From Arachis hypogaea (taxonomy: Eukaryota; Streptophyta; Magnoliopsida; Fabales; Fabaceae), in contig NC_092048.1 of assembly GCF_003086295.3 (NCBI RefSeq), forward strand, positions 67,002,841 to 67,066,840: 64,000 bases of DNA, read 5' to 3'. Positions 32,578 to 44,409 of the stretch are shown in pieces. Within the stretch, counting starts at the first letter, position 1. Each line of letters starts with the position of its first letter. The notes beneath the pieces were generated by a model. It saw only the letters and a program-made list of their open reading frames with translations, was not told the origin of the DNA and made no database searches. The position numbers and the translations under genes are program-made.

Positions 32578-35395
32578 ATGACGCTATCCCGAGGAGGACA
32601 CCTAAAGGCGAGCCGTAATGGCCTCATCTTCGGCAGGCTCCTCCGGTTTTTTTTTTTACGTTGTGGTGACCCTCGTTCCTTAAATGACGCTATCCCGAGG
32701 AGGACACCTAAAGGCGAGCCGTAATAGCCTCATCTTCGGCAGGCTCCTCCGGTTTTTTTTCGGGTTTTTTTTTTTTACGTTGTGCTCACCCTCGTTCTTT
32801 AAATGACACTATCCAGAGGAGGACACCTAAAGGCGAGCCGTAATGGCCTCATCTTCGGCAGGCTCTTCTGGTTTTTTTCCAAGTTTTTTTTACATTGTGC
32901 TGACACTCATTCTTTAAATGACGCTGTCCCGAGGAGGACACCTAAAGACGAGCCGTAATGGCCTCATCTTCGGCAGGCTCCTCCGGTTTTTTTCGGGTTT
33001 TTTTTTTCCGTTGTGCTCACCCTCGTTCTTTAAATGACGCTATCCAGAGGAGGACACCTTAAGACGAGCCGTCATGGCCTCATCTTCGGTAGGCTCCTCC
33101 GGTTTTATTTTTTCGTCTTTTTCTTTTTTTTTTTACGTTGTGCTGACCCTCGTTCTTTAAATGACGCTATCCCGAGGAGGACACCTAAAGGCGAGCCGTA
33201 ATGGCCTCATCTTCGGCAGGCTCTTCCGGTTTTTTTCCCAGTTTTTTTTTTACATTGTGCTGACCCTCGTTCTTTAAATGACGCTGTCCCGAGGAGGACA
33301 CCTAGAGGCGAGCCGTAATGGCCTCATCTTCGGCAGGCTCATTCGGTTTTTTTTCGGTTTTTTTTCCCTTTGTTTTTTACGTTGTTCTGACCCTCGTTCT
33401 TTAAATGACGCTATCCCGAGGAGGACACCTAAAGGCGAGCCGTAATGGCCTCATCTTCGGCAGGTTCCTTCGGTTTTATATTTTTGGTTTTTTTCTGTTT
33501 TTTTTTTACGTTGTGCTGACCCTCGTTCTTTAAATGCCGCTATCCCGAGGAGGACACCTAAAGGCGAGCAGTAATGGCCTCATCTTCGGCAGGCTCTTCC
33601 GGTTTTTTTTCCAGTATTTTTTTTTACGTTGTGCTCACCCTCGTTCTTTAAATGACACTATCCAGAGGAGGACACCTAAAGGCGAGCCGTAATGGCCTCA
33701 TCTTCGGCAGGCTCCTCCGGTTTTTTTCGGGTTTTTTTTTTCGTTGTGCTCACCCTCGTTCTTTAAATGACGCTATCCAGAGGAGGACACCTAAAGACGA
33801 CCCGTAATGGCCTCATCTTCGGCAGGCTCCTCCGGTTTTATTTTTTCGGATTTTTTCTTCTTTTTTTTTACATTGTGCTGACCCTCGTTCTTTAAATGAC
33901 GCTATCCCGAGGAGGACACCTAAAGGCGAGCCGTAATGGCCTCATCTTCGGCAGGCTCTTCTGGTTTTTTTCCCAGTTTTTTTTTTTTACGTTGTGCTGA
34001 CCCTCGTTCTTTAAATGACGCTGTCCCAAGGAGAACACCTAAAGGTGAGCCGTAATGGCCTCATCTTCGGTAGGCTCATTCGGTTTTTTTCCCTTTGTTT
34101 TTTACGTTGTTCTGACCCTCGTTCTTTAAATGACGCTATCCCGAGGAGGACACCTAAAGGCGAGCCGTAATGGCCTCATCTTCGGCAGGTTCCTCCGGTT
34201 TTATTTTTTCGGTTTTTTTCTATTTTTTTTACGTTGTGCTGACCCTCGTTCTTTAAATGCCGCTATCCCGAGGAGGACACCTAAAGGCGAGCAGTAATGG
34301 CCTCATCTTCGGCAGGCTCTTCAGGTTTTTTTTCCAGTATTTTTTTTTACGTTGTGCTGACCCTCGTTCTTTAAATGACGCTATCCCGAGGAGGACACCT
34401 AAAGGCGAGCTGTAATGGCCTCATCTTCGGCAGGCTCCTCCCGGTTTTTTTTCGGTTTTTTTCCGGTTTTTTTTACGTTGTTCTGAACCTCGTTCTATAA
34501 ATGACGCTATCCCGAGGAGGACAGCTAAAGTCGAGCCGTAATGGCCTCATCTTCGGCAGGATCCTCCGATTTTATTTTTTTGATTTTTTTCGGTTTTTTT
34601 TTTACGTTGTGCTGACCCTCGTTCTTTAAATTGACGCTATGCCGAGGAGGACAGCTAAAGGCTAGCCGTAATAGCCTCATCTTCGGCAGGCTCCTCCGGT
34701 TTTTTTTTACGTTGTGCTGACCCTCGTTCTTTAAATGACGCTATCCCGAGGAGGACACCTAAAGGCGAGCAGTAATAGCCTCATCTTCGGCAGGCTCCTC
34801 CGGTTTTTTTTTCGGGTTTTTTTTTTTACGTTGTGCTCACCCTCGTTCTTTAAATGACACTATCCAGAGGAGGACACCTAAAGGCGAGCCGTAATCGCCT
34901 CATTTTCAGCAGGGTCCTCCATTTTTTTTTCTGATTTTTTCATTTTTTTTTTACGTTATGCTGACCCTCGTTCTTTAAATGATGCTATCCCGAGGAGGAC
35001 ACCTAAAGGCGAGCCGTATTGGCCAATCTTCGGACGGCTCCTCATGGTTTTTTTTTTTACATTGTGCTGACCCTCGTTCTTTAAATGATGCTATCCCGAG
35101 GAGGACACTTAAAGGCGAGCCGTAATGGCATCATCTTCGGCAGGCTCCTCCGGTTTTTTTTTTGGTTTTTTTTCTTTTCTTTTTTTTAACGTTGTGCTGA
35201 ACCTCGTTGTTTAAATGACGCTATCCCGAGGAGGACACCTAAATGCGAGCCGTAATGGCCTCATCTTCGGCAGGCTCTTCCGGTTTTTTTTCCAGTTTTT
35301 TTTACGTTGTGCTGACCCTCGTTCATTAAATGACGCTATCCCGAGGAGGACACCTAATGACGAGTCGTAATGGCCTCATCTTCGGCAGGCTCTTC
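32578..35395 (+). repeat. Segmental duplication with 6.01 kb offset, copy 2 (~2.8 kb)
   Basis: Partner of 26,570-29,380 with the same ordered variants, including CACCTTAAGACGAGCCGTCA near 33,055, GGATCC at 34,559, GTATTGGCC at 35,016 and CACCTAATGACGAGTCG at 35,351. Its right end runs into family B. The equivalent point in copy 1 returns to family A, so the duplication breakpoint lies close to the A/B border. Confidence 0.9.
33320..34895 (+). repeat. 1.57 kb segment present three times, copy 3
   Basis: Same ordered markers at about 3,970 bp from copy 2 and 6,015 bp from copy 1: TCGGATTTTTTCTTC at 33,846 and GGATCC at 34,559. It is nested inside the 6.01 kb-offset duplication, so copies 1 and 3 were made by that event and copy 2 by a separate one. 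Confidence 0.88.
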
Positions 35396-35640
35396 CGGTT
35401 TTTTTCTGATCTTTTTTTCCGTTGTGCTGACCCTCGTTCTTTAAATGACGCTATCCCGAGGGGATACCTAAAGGAGAGCCGTAATGGCCTCATCTTCAGC
35501 AGGCTCTTCTTTTTTTTTTCCGATTTTTTCCCTTTTTTTTTACGTTGTGCAGACCCTCGTTCTTTAAATGATGCTATCCCGAGGAGGACACCTAAAGGCA
35601 AGCCGTAGTAATGGCCTCAACTTTGGCAGGCTCCTCACGG
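34896..35640 (+). repeat. Family A to family B transition
   Basis: From about 34,890 the array switches to family B subtypes: CGTAATCGCCTCATTTTCAG with GGGTCC and a CATTTTT linker, GGCCAATCTTCGG, GGCATCATC, CGTTCATTAAATG and GGGGATACCTAAAGGAGAG. These dominate to 62 kb. The same transition series, without the last monomers, occurs as an island at 28,880-29,340. The pieces GTTGTTTAAATG (35,208), CGTTCATTAAATG (35,320) and CCTCAACTTTGGC (35,616) recur in order near 41,905-42,320; parts recur again near 53,545 and 56,340-56,640. Confidence 0.8.
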
Positions 35641-38240
35641 TTTTTTTTTTACGTTGTGCTGACACTCGTTCTTTAAATGACGCTATCCCGAGGAGGACAC
35701 CTAAAGACGAGCCGTAATGGCCTCATCTTTGGGAGGCTCCTTCGGTTTTTTTTTCGGTTTTTTTCCTACGTTGTGCTTGCCCTCGTTCTTTAAATGACGC
35801 TATCCCAAGGAAGACACCTAAAGGCGAGCCGTAATGTCCTCATCTTCGGCAGGTTCCTCCGGTTTTATTTTTTCGGTTTTTTTTTTCGGTTTTTTTTACG
35901 TTGTCCTGAACCTCGTTCTTTAAATGATGATATCCCGAGGAGGACACCTAATTGCGAGCCGTAATGGCCTCATCTTCGGCAGGCTCTTCCGGTTTTTTTT
36001 CCAGTTTTTTTTTTTTTACGTTCTGCTGACCTTCGTTCTTTAAATGACGCTATCTCGAGGGGGACACCTAAAGGCGAGCCGTAATGGCCTCATCTTCAGC
36101 AGGCTCATCCGGTTTTTTTCGGTTTGTTTTATGTTGTTCTGACCCTCGTTCTTTAAATGACGCTATCCCGAGGAGGACACCTAAAGGCGAGCCGTAATCG
36201 CCTCATCTTAAGCGGGCTCCTCCATTTTTTTCCGGTTTTTCCATTTTTTTTTACTACGTTGTGCTGACCCTCGTTTATTAAATGACGCTATCCCGAGGAG
36301 GACACCTAAAGGCGAGCCATAATGGCCTCATCTTCAGCAGGCTCTTCCGGTTTTTTTTTTATTTTTTTTTACGTTGTGCTGACCCTCGTTCTTTAAATGC
36401 TGCTATCCCGAGGGGATACCTAAAGGAGAGCCGTAATGGCCTCATCTTCAACAGGCTCATCTTTTTTTTTCCGATTTTTTTCGTTTTTTTATGTTGTGCT
36501 GACCCTCGTTCTTTAAATGATGCTATCCCGAGGAGGACACCTAAAGGCGAGCCGTAACGGCATCATCTTCGGCAGGCTCCTCCGGTTTTATTTTTTCCCT
36601 TTTTTTTTCTTTTTTTTAACATTGTGCTGACCCTCGTTCTTTAAATGACGTTATTCCGAGAAGGACACCTAAAGGCGAGCCGAAATGCCTCATCTTCGGC
36701 AGGCTCCTCCATTTTTTTTCGGGGGTTTTTTTTAACGTTGTGCTGACCCACGTTCTTTAAATGACGCTATCCTGAGGAGGACACCTAAAGGCGAGCCATA
36801 ATCGCCTCATTTTCAGCAGGGTCCTCCATTTTTTTTTTCCGATTTTTTCATTTTTTTTATATTTTATGCTGACCCTCGTTCTTTAAATGACGATATCCCG
36901 AGAAGGTACCTAAAGGCGAGCCCTAATGGCCTCATCTTCAGTAGGCTCCTATATTTTTCCCGGTTTTTCCATTTTTTTTTATGTTGTGCTGATCCTCGTT
37001 CTTTAAATGATGCTATCCCGAGGAGGACACCTAAAGACGAGCCGTAATGGCCAATCTTCAGCAGGCTCCTCCCGATTTTTTTTTACGTTGTGCTGACCCT
37101 CGTTCTTTAAATGACGCTATCTCGAGGAGGACACCTAAAGGCGAGCCGTAATGGCCTCATCTTCGGCAGGCTCATCCGGTTTTTTTCAGTTTTTTTTTGG
37201 TTTTTTTTACGTTGTTCTGACCCTCGTTCTTTAAATGACGCTATCCCGAGGAGGACAACTAAAGGCGAGCCATAATGGCCTCATCTTCGGCAGGCTCTTC
37301 CGTTTTTTTTCTGATTTTTTTTTACGTTGTGCTGACCCTCGTTCTTTAATTGACGCTATCCCGGTTTTTCCATTTTTTTTACATTGTGCTGATCCTCGTT
37401 CTTTAAATGATGCTATCCCGAGGAGGACACCTAAAGGCGAGCCGTAATGGCCAATCTTCGGCAGGCTCCTCCCGGTTTTTTTTTTACGTTGTGCCGACAC
37501 TCGTTCTTTAAATGACGCTATCCCGAGGAGGACACCTAAAGGTGAGCCGTAATGGCCTCATCTTCGGCAGGCTCCTCCGGTTTTTTAGTTCGGTTTTTTT
37601 TTCCTACGTTGTGCTTGCCCTCGTTCTTTAAATGACGATATCCCGAGTAGGACACCTAAAGGCGAGCCGTAATGGCCTCATCTTCGGCAGGCTCTTCCGG
37701 TTTCTTTCTGATTTTTTTTTACGTTGTGCTGACCTTCGTTCTTTAAATGACGCTATCCCGAGGGGATACCTAAAGGCGAGCCGTAATGGCATCATCTTCG
37801 GCAGGCTCCTCCGATTTTATTTTTTTGGTTTTGTTTTTCTTTTTTTTTAACGTTGTGCTGACCCTCGTTCTTTAAATGACGCTATCCCGAGGAGGACACC
37901 TAAAGGCGAGCCGTAATGACCTCATCTTCGGCAGGCTCCTTCATTTTTTTTTGGGGTTTTTTTTTAACGTTGTCCTGACCCACGTTCTTTAAATGACGCT
38001 ATCCTGAGGAGAACACCTAAAGGCGAGCCGTAATCTCCTCATTTTCAGCAGGGTCCTCCGTTTTTTTTTTCTGATTTTTTCATTTTTTAATACGTTATGC
38101 TGACCCTCGTTCTTTAAATGACGCTATCCTGAGGAGGACACCTAAAGGCGAGCCGTAATCGCCTCATTTTCAGCAGGGTCCTCCGTTTTTTTTTTCTGAT
38201 TTTTCATTTTTTTTATACGTTATGCTGACCCTCGTTCTTT
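35641..38240 (+). repeat. Family B 3.2-3.5 kb HOR, copy 1
   Basis: About 22 monomers, paralogous to 39,130-41,680 and in part to 42,330-43,800. Ordered markers are AAAGACGAG with ATCTTTGG, CCCAAGGAAGACACC with AATGTCCTC, CCTAATTGCGAG, CTTCAGCGGGC, a CTACGTTG start with CGTTTATTAAATG (36,271), GCCGAAATGCC (36,679), a CGGGGGTTT linker, the KpnI motif GGTACC (36,905) with CTCCTATAT, and a half-monomer at 37,351. The offset to copy 2 is 3,480 bp, then 3,463, then 3,346 and later 3,463, showing monomer-sized losses between copies. Confidence 0.88.
37345..37380 (+). repeat. Chimeric half-monomer (internal core deletion)
   Basis: The core runs TTAATTGACGCTATCCC and jumps straight to GGTTTTTCC and the T linker, losing about 55 bp from the GAGGAGG run to the end of the core. 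CCCG occurs at both ends of the lost piece (CTATCCCGAGG and CTCCCGG), so short-homology deletion is a simple explanation. Confidence 0.85.
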
Positions 38241-39129
38241 AAATGATGCTATCCCGAGGAGGACACCTAAAGGAGAGCCGTAATGGCCAATCTTCGGACG
38301 GCTCCTCATGGTTTTTTTTTTACGTTGTGCTGACCCTCGTTCTTTAAATGATGCTATCCCGAGGAGGACACCTAAAGGCGAGCCGTAATGGCATCATCTG
38401 CGGCAGGCTCCTCCGTTTTATTTTTTTGGTTTTTTTTTCTTTTTTTTAACGTTGTGCTGACCCTCGTTCTTTAAATGACGCTATCCCGAGGAGGACACCT
38501 AAAGGCGAGCCGTAATGCCTCATCTTCGGCAGGCTCCTTCATTTTTTTTGGGTTTTTTTTAACGTTGTGCTGACCGCGTTCTTTAAATGACGCTATCCTG
38601 AGGAGAACACCTAATGGCGAGCAGTAATCGCCTCATTTTCAGCAGGGTCCTCCGTTTTTTTTTCTGATTTTTTCATTTTTTTTATACGTTTGCTGACCCT
38701 CGTTCTTTAAATGACGATATCCCGAGGAAGATACCTAAAGGCGAGCCGTAATCGCCTCATTTTCAGCAGGGTCCTCCATTTTTTTTCTGATTTTTTCATT
38801 TTTTTTATACGTTATGCTGACCCTCGTTCTTTAAATGATGCTATCCCGAGGAGGACACCTAAAGGCGAGCCGTAATGGCCAATCTTCGGCAGGCTCCTCC
38901 CATTTTTTTTTTACGTTGTGCTGACCCTCGTTCTTTAAATGATGCTATCCGCGGAGGACACCTAAAGGCGAGCCGTAATGACCATCTTCAGCAGGCTCCT
39001 CCCGATTTTTTTTTACGTTGTGCTGACACTCGTTCTTTAAATGACGCTATCCCGAGGAGGACACCTAAAGGCGAGCCGCAAGGCCTCATCTTCGGCAGGC
39101 TCCTCCGGTTTTTTTTTCCAGTTTTTTTT
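38241..39129 (+). repeat. Family B monomers between HOR copies
   Basis: About eight monomers of family B subtypes: GGCCAATCTTCGGACGGC, GGCATCATC, CCTTCATTTTTT with GGGTTT, and repeated CGTAATCGCCTCATTTTCAG monomers with CATTTTTT linkers. Three of the last type occur within a short stretch (38,155, 38,627, 38,748), indicating local single-monomer amplification. A few one-base losses appear (ATACGTTTGCTG near 38,685). Confidence 0.8.
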
Positions 39130-41680
39130 TTACGTTGTGCTGACCTCGTTCTTTAAATGACGCTATCCCGAGGAGGACACCTAAAGACGAGCCGTAATGG
39201 CCTCATCTTTGGCAGGCTCCTCCGGTTTTTTTTTCGGTTTTTTTTCCTACGTTGTGCTTGCCCTCGTTCTTTAAATGACGCTATCCCAAGGAAGACACCT
39301 AAAGGCGAGCCGTAATGTCCTCATCTTCGGCAGGTTCCTCCGGTTTTATTTTTTCGGTTTTTTTTACGTTGTCCTGAACCTCGTTCTTTAAATGACGATA
39401 TCCCGAGGAGGACACCTAATTGCGAGCCGTAATGGCCTCATCTTCGGCAGGCTCTTCCGGTTTTTTTCCAGTTTTTTTTTTTTACGTTGTGCTGACCTTC
39501 TTCTTTAAATGACGCTATCTCGAGGGGACACCTAAAGGTGAGCCGTAATGGCCTCATCTTCGGCAGGCTCATCCGTTTTTTTTCGGTTTTTTTTACGTTG
39601 TTCTGACCCTCGTTCTTTAAATGACGCTATCCCGAGGAGGACACCTAAAGGCGAGCCGTAATCGCCTCATCTTCAGCGGGCTCCTCCATTTTTTTCCGGT
39701 TTTTCCATTTTTTTTTACTACGTTGTGCTGACCCTCGTTTATTAAATGACGCTATCCTGAGGAGGACACCTAAAGGCGAGCCATAATGGCCTCATCTTCA
39801 GCAGGCTCTTCCGGTTTTTTTTTTATTTTTTTTTTACGTTGTGCTGACCCTCATTCTTTAAATGCTGCTATCCCGAGGAGGACACCTAAAGGCGAGCCGT
39901 AACGGCATCATCTTCGGCAGGCTCCTCCGGTTTTATTTTTTCCCTTTTTTTTTTCTTTTTTTTAACATTGTGCTGACCCTCGTTCTTTAAATGACGTTAT
40001 TCCGAGAAGGACACCTAAAGGCGAGCCGAAATGCCTCATCTTCGGCAGGCTCCTCCATTTTTTTTCGGGGGTTTTTTTTAACGTTGTGCTGACCCACGTT
40101 CTTTAAATGACGCTATCCTGAGGAGGACACCTAAAGGCGAGCCATAATCGCCTCATTTTCAGCAGGGTCCTCCATTTTTTTTTCCGATTTTTTCATTTTT
40201 TTTATATTTTATGCTGACCCTCGTTCTTTAAATGACGATATCCCGAGGAGGTACCTAAAGGCGAGCCGTAATGGCCTCATCTTCAGCAGGCTCCTATATT
40301 TTTTCCCGGTTTTTCCATTTTTTTTACGTTGTGCTGATCCTCGTTCTTTAAATGATGCTATCCCGAGGAGGACACCTAAAGGCGAGCCGTAATGGCCAAT
40401 CTTCAGCAGGCTCCTCCGATTTTTTTTTTTTACGTTGTGCTGACACTCGTTCTTTAAATGACGCTATCCCGAGGAGGACACCTAAAGGCGAGCCGCAACG
40501 GCCTCATCTTCGGCAGGCTCCTCCGGTTTTTTTTTCCAGTTTTTTTTTACGTTGTGCTGACCTTCGTTCTTTAAATGACGCTATCTCGAGGAGGACACCT
40601 AAAGGCTAGCCGTAATGGCCTCATCTTCGGCAGGCTCATCCGGTTTTTTTCAGTTTTTTTTTGGTTTTTTTACGTTGTTCTGACCCTCGTTCTTTAAATG
40701 ACGCTATCCCAAGGAGGACAACTAAAGGCGAGCCATAATGGCCTCATCTTCGGCAGGCTCTTCCATTTTTTTTTCTGATTTTTTTTTACGTTGTGCTGAC
40801 CTCGTTCTTTAATTGACGCTATCCCGGTTTTTCCATTTTTTTTACATTGTGCTGATCCTCGTTCTTTAAATGATGCTATCCCGAGGAGGACACCTAAAGG
40901 CGAGCCGTAATGGCCAATCTTCGGCAGGCTCCTCCCGGTTTTTTTTTTACATTGTGCGACACTCGTTCTTTAAATGACGCTATCCCGAGGAGGACACCTA
41001 AAGGTGAGCCGTAATGGCCTCATCTTCGGCAGGCTCCTCCGGTTTTTTGTTCGGTTTTTTTTTACGTTGTGCTTGCCCTCGTTCTTTAAATGACGCTATC
41101 CCGAGAGGACACCTAAAGGCGAGCCGTAATGGCCTCATCTTCGGCAGGCTCTTCCGGTTTTTTTCTGATTTTTTTTTACGTTGTGCTGACCTTCGTTCTT
41201 TAAATAACGCTATCCCGAGGGGATACCTAAAGGCGAGCCGTAATGGCATCATCTTCGGCAGGCTCCTCCGATTTTATTTTTTTGGTTTTTTTTCTTTTTT
41301 TTAACGTTGTGCTGACCCTCGTTCTTTAAATGACGCTATCCCGAGGAGGACACCTAAAGGCGAGCCGTAACGACCTCATCTTCGGCAAGCTCCTCATTTT
41401 TTTGGGGTTTTTTTTTTTACGTTGTGCTGACCCACGTTCTTTAAATGACGCTATCCTGAGGAGAACACCTAAAGGCGAGCCGTAATCGCCTCATTTTCAG
41501 CAGGTCCTCCGTTTTTTTTCTGATTTTTTCATTTTTTTTATACGTTATGCTGACCTCGTTCTTTAAATGACGATATCCCGAGGAGGATACCTAAAGGCGA
41601 GCCGTAATGCCTCATTTCAGCAGGTCTCGTTTTTTTTTTGATTTTTCATTTTTTTACGTTATGCTGACCCTCGTTCTTTA
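39130..41680 (+). repeat. Family B 3.2-3.5 kb HOR, copy 2
   Basis: Partner of 35,641-38,240. CGTTTATTAAATG recurs at 39,735, GCCGAAATGCC at about 40,025, GGTACC at 40,250 and the half-monomer at 40,814. Relative to copy 1 it lacks one monomer of the GGGGATACC subtype near 39,870; the core CTGCTATCCCGAGG there is joined directly to the GGCATCATC subtype. This accounts for the offset shrinking by about 117 bp. Confidence 0.88.
40808..40843 (+). repeat. Chimeric half-monomer, duplicated copy
   Basis: Identical junction (TGACGCTATCCCGG followed by TTTTTCC) in the second 3.4 kb HOR copy, 3,463 bp downstream of the first. The deletion therefore predates the HOR duplication. Confidence 0.85.
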
Positions 41681-42329
41681 AATGATGCTATCCCGAGGAG
41701 GACACCTAAAGGCGAGCCGTAATGGCCAATCTTCGGCAGGCTCATCCCGGTTTTTTTTTTACGTTGTGCTGACCCTCGTTCTTTAAATGAAGCTATCCGA
41801 GGAGGACACCTAAAGGCGAGCCGTAATGGCATCATCTTCGGCAGGCTCCTCCGGTTTTTTTTTTTGGTTTTTTTTCTTTTTTTTTTACGTTGTGCTGACC
41901 TCGTTGTTTAAATGACGCTATCCCGAGGAGGACACCTAAATGCGAGCCGTAATGGCCTCATCTTCGGCAGGCTCTTCCAGTTTTTTTTTCCAGTTTTTTT
42001 TACGCTGTGCTGACCCTCGTTCATTAAATGACGCTATCCCGAGGAGGACACCTAAGACGAGTCGTAATGGCCTCATCTTCGGCAGGCTCTTCCAGTTTTT
42101 TTTCTGATCTTTTTTTCGTTGTGCTGACCCTCGTTCTTTAAATGACGCTATCCCGAGGGGATACCTAAAGGAGAGCCGTAATGGCCTGATCTTCAGCAGG
42201 CTCTTCTTTTTTTTTCCAATTTTTTCCTTTTTTTTTACGTTGTGCAGACCCTCGTTCTTTAAATGATGCTATCCCGAGGAGGACACCTAAAGGCAAGCCG
42301 TATAATGGCCTCAACTTTGGCAGGCTCCT
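41681..42329 (+). repeat. Family B monomers, copy of the transition series
   Basis: A repeat of the 35.0-35.6 kb series at about 6.7 kb offset: GGCCAATCTTCGG, GGCATCATC, GTTGTTTAAATG (41,904), CGTTCATTAAATG (42,016), CCTAAGACGAGTCG (42,050; CCTAATGACGAGTCG in the first copy), GGGGATACCTAAAGGAGAG (42,157) and CCTCAACTTTGGC (42,309). Confidence 0.82.
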
Positions 42330-43800
42330 CCCGGTTTTTTTTTTACGTTATGCTGACACTCGTTCTTTAAATGACGCTATCCCGAGGAGGACACCTAAAG
42401 ACGAGCCGTAATGGCCTCATCTTTGGCAGGCTCCTCCGGTTTTTTTTTCGGTTTTTTTCCTACGTTGTACTTGCCCTCGTTCTTTAAATGACGCTATCCC
42501 AAGGAAGACACCTAAAGGCGAGCCGTAATGTCCTCATCTTCGGCAGGTTCTTCCGGTTTTTTTTTTCGGTTTTTTTTTTTTCGGTTTTTTTACGTTGTCT
42601 GAACCTCGTTCTTTAAATGACGATATCCCGAGGAGGACACCTAATTGCGAGCCGTAATGGCCTCATCTTCGCAGGCTCTTCCGGTTTTTTTTTCCAGTTT
42701 TTTTTTTTTACGTTGTGCTGACCTCGTTTTTAAATGACGCTATCCGAGGAGGACACCTAAAGGCGAGCCGTAATGGCCTCATCTTCGGCAGGCTCTCCGG
42801 TTTTTTTCGGTTTTTTTTTTTTTTTACGTTGTTCTGACCCTCGTTCTTTAAATGACGCTATCCGAGGAGGACACCTAAAGGCGAGCCGTAATGGCCTCAT
42901 CTTCAGCGGGCTCTCCATTTTTTCCGGTTTTTCCATTTTTTTTTACTACGTTGTGCTGACCCTCGTTTTTAAATGACGCTATCCGAGGAGGACACCTAAA
43001 GGCGAGCCGTAATGGCCTCATCTTCGCAGGCTCTCCGGTTTTTTTTTTTTTTTTTTTTTTTACGTTGTGCTGACCCTCGTTCTTTAAATGACGCTATCCC
43101 GAGGAGGACCTAAAGGCGAGCCGTAATGGCCTCATCTTCGCAGGCTCCTCTTTTTTTTTTTTTTTTCTTTTTTTTACGTTGTGCTGACCCTCGTTCTTTA
43201 AATGACGCTATCCGAGGAGGACACCTAAAGGCGAGCCGTAATGGCTCATCTTCGGCAGGCTCCTCCATTTTTTTTCGGGGTTTTTTTTTAACGTTGTGCT
43301 GACCCGTTCTTTAAATGACGCTATCCTGAGGAGGACACCTAAAGGCGAGCCATAATCGCCTCATTTTCAGCAGGGTCCTCCATTTTTTTTCGATTTTTTC
43401 ATTTTTTTATATTTATGCTGACCCTCGTTCTTTAAATGACGATATCCCGAGGAGGTACCTAAAGGCGAGCCGTAATGGCCTCATCTTCAGCAGGCTCCTA
43501 TATTTTTTCCCGGTTTTTCATTTTTTTTACGTTGTGCTGATCCTCGTTCTTTAAATGATGCTATCCCGAGGAGGACACCTAAAGGCGAGCCGTAATGGCC
43601 AATCTTCAGCAGGCTCTCCCGTTTTTTTTTTACGTTGTGCTGACCTCGTTCTTTAAATGACGCTATCCCGAGGAGGACACCTAAAGGCGAGCCAGCTCAT
43701 CTTCGGCAGGCTCCTCCGGTTTTTTTTTCCAGTTTTTTTTTACGTTGTGCTGACCTCGTTCTTAAATGACGCTATCCGAGGAGGACACCTAAGGAGCCGT
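42330..43800 (+). repeat. Family B 3.2-3.5 kb HOR, copy 3, partial and smoothed
   Basis: Third copy at about 3,200-3,214 bp from copy 2, with GGTACC at 43,454 and CTACGTTG near 42,946. From about 42,640 diagnostic bases fall back to the consensus or disappear: CTATCTCGAGG becomes CTATCCGAGG, the CGTAATCGCC monomer becomes CGTAATGGCC, CGTTTATTAAATG becomes CGTTTTTAAATG and GCTCATCC becomes GCTCTCC. The linker order still matches copy 2. This is evidence of consensus averaging near the gap. Confidence 0.82.
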
Positions 43801-44409
43801 AATGGCCTCATCTTCGGCAGGCTCTTCCGTTTTTTTCGTTTTTTTTTTTTTACGTTGTGCTGACCCTCGTTCTTTAAATGACGCTATCCCGAGGAGGACA
43901 CCTAAAGGCGAGCCGTAATGGCCTCATCTTCGGCAGGCTCTCCGTTTTTTTTGTTTGGATTTTTTTTCCGGTTTTTTTTTACATTGTGCTGACCCTCGTT
44001 CTTTAAATGACGCTATCCCGAGGAGGACACCTAAAGGCGAGCCGTAATGCCTTCTTCGCGCTCTCCTGTTTTTTTTTTTTTACTTTGCTGACCCTCGTTC
44101 TTTAAATGACGCTATCCGGAGGACACCTAAAGGTGAGCCGTAATGGCCTCATCTTCGGCAGGTCCTCGTTTTTTTCTGTTTTTTTCTTTTTTTTTTTTTA
44201 GCATGTGCCTGAGCTCTTCGTTTCTTTTAAAATGATCGCTATCCCCGAGGGATCCTAAAGGCGAGCCGTAATGGCAATCTCTCGGCAGGCTCCTCCCGGT
44301 TTATTTTTTTTTTTTTTTTTTTTTTTTTTACGTTGTGCTGACCCGTTCTTTAAATGACGCTATCCGAGGAGAAACCTAAAGGCGAGCCGTAATGGCCTCA
44401 TCTTATCGG
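43801..44409 (+). repeat. Low-quality monomers at left edge of the gap
   Basis: Five monomers of falling quality. The one at about 44,195-44,300 has scattered one- and two-base insertions (GTGCCTGAGCTCTTCG, TTTTAAAATGATCGC, ATCCCCGAGG) that are not seen elsewhere and look like single-read errors. The last bases before the N block (CATCTTATCGG) are also aberrant. Confidence 0.75.
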
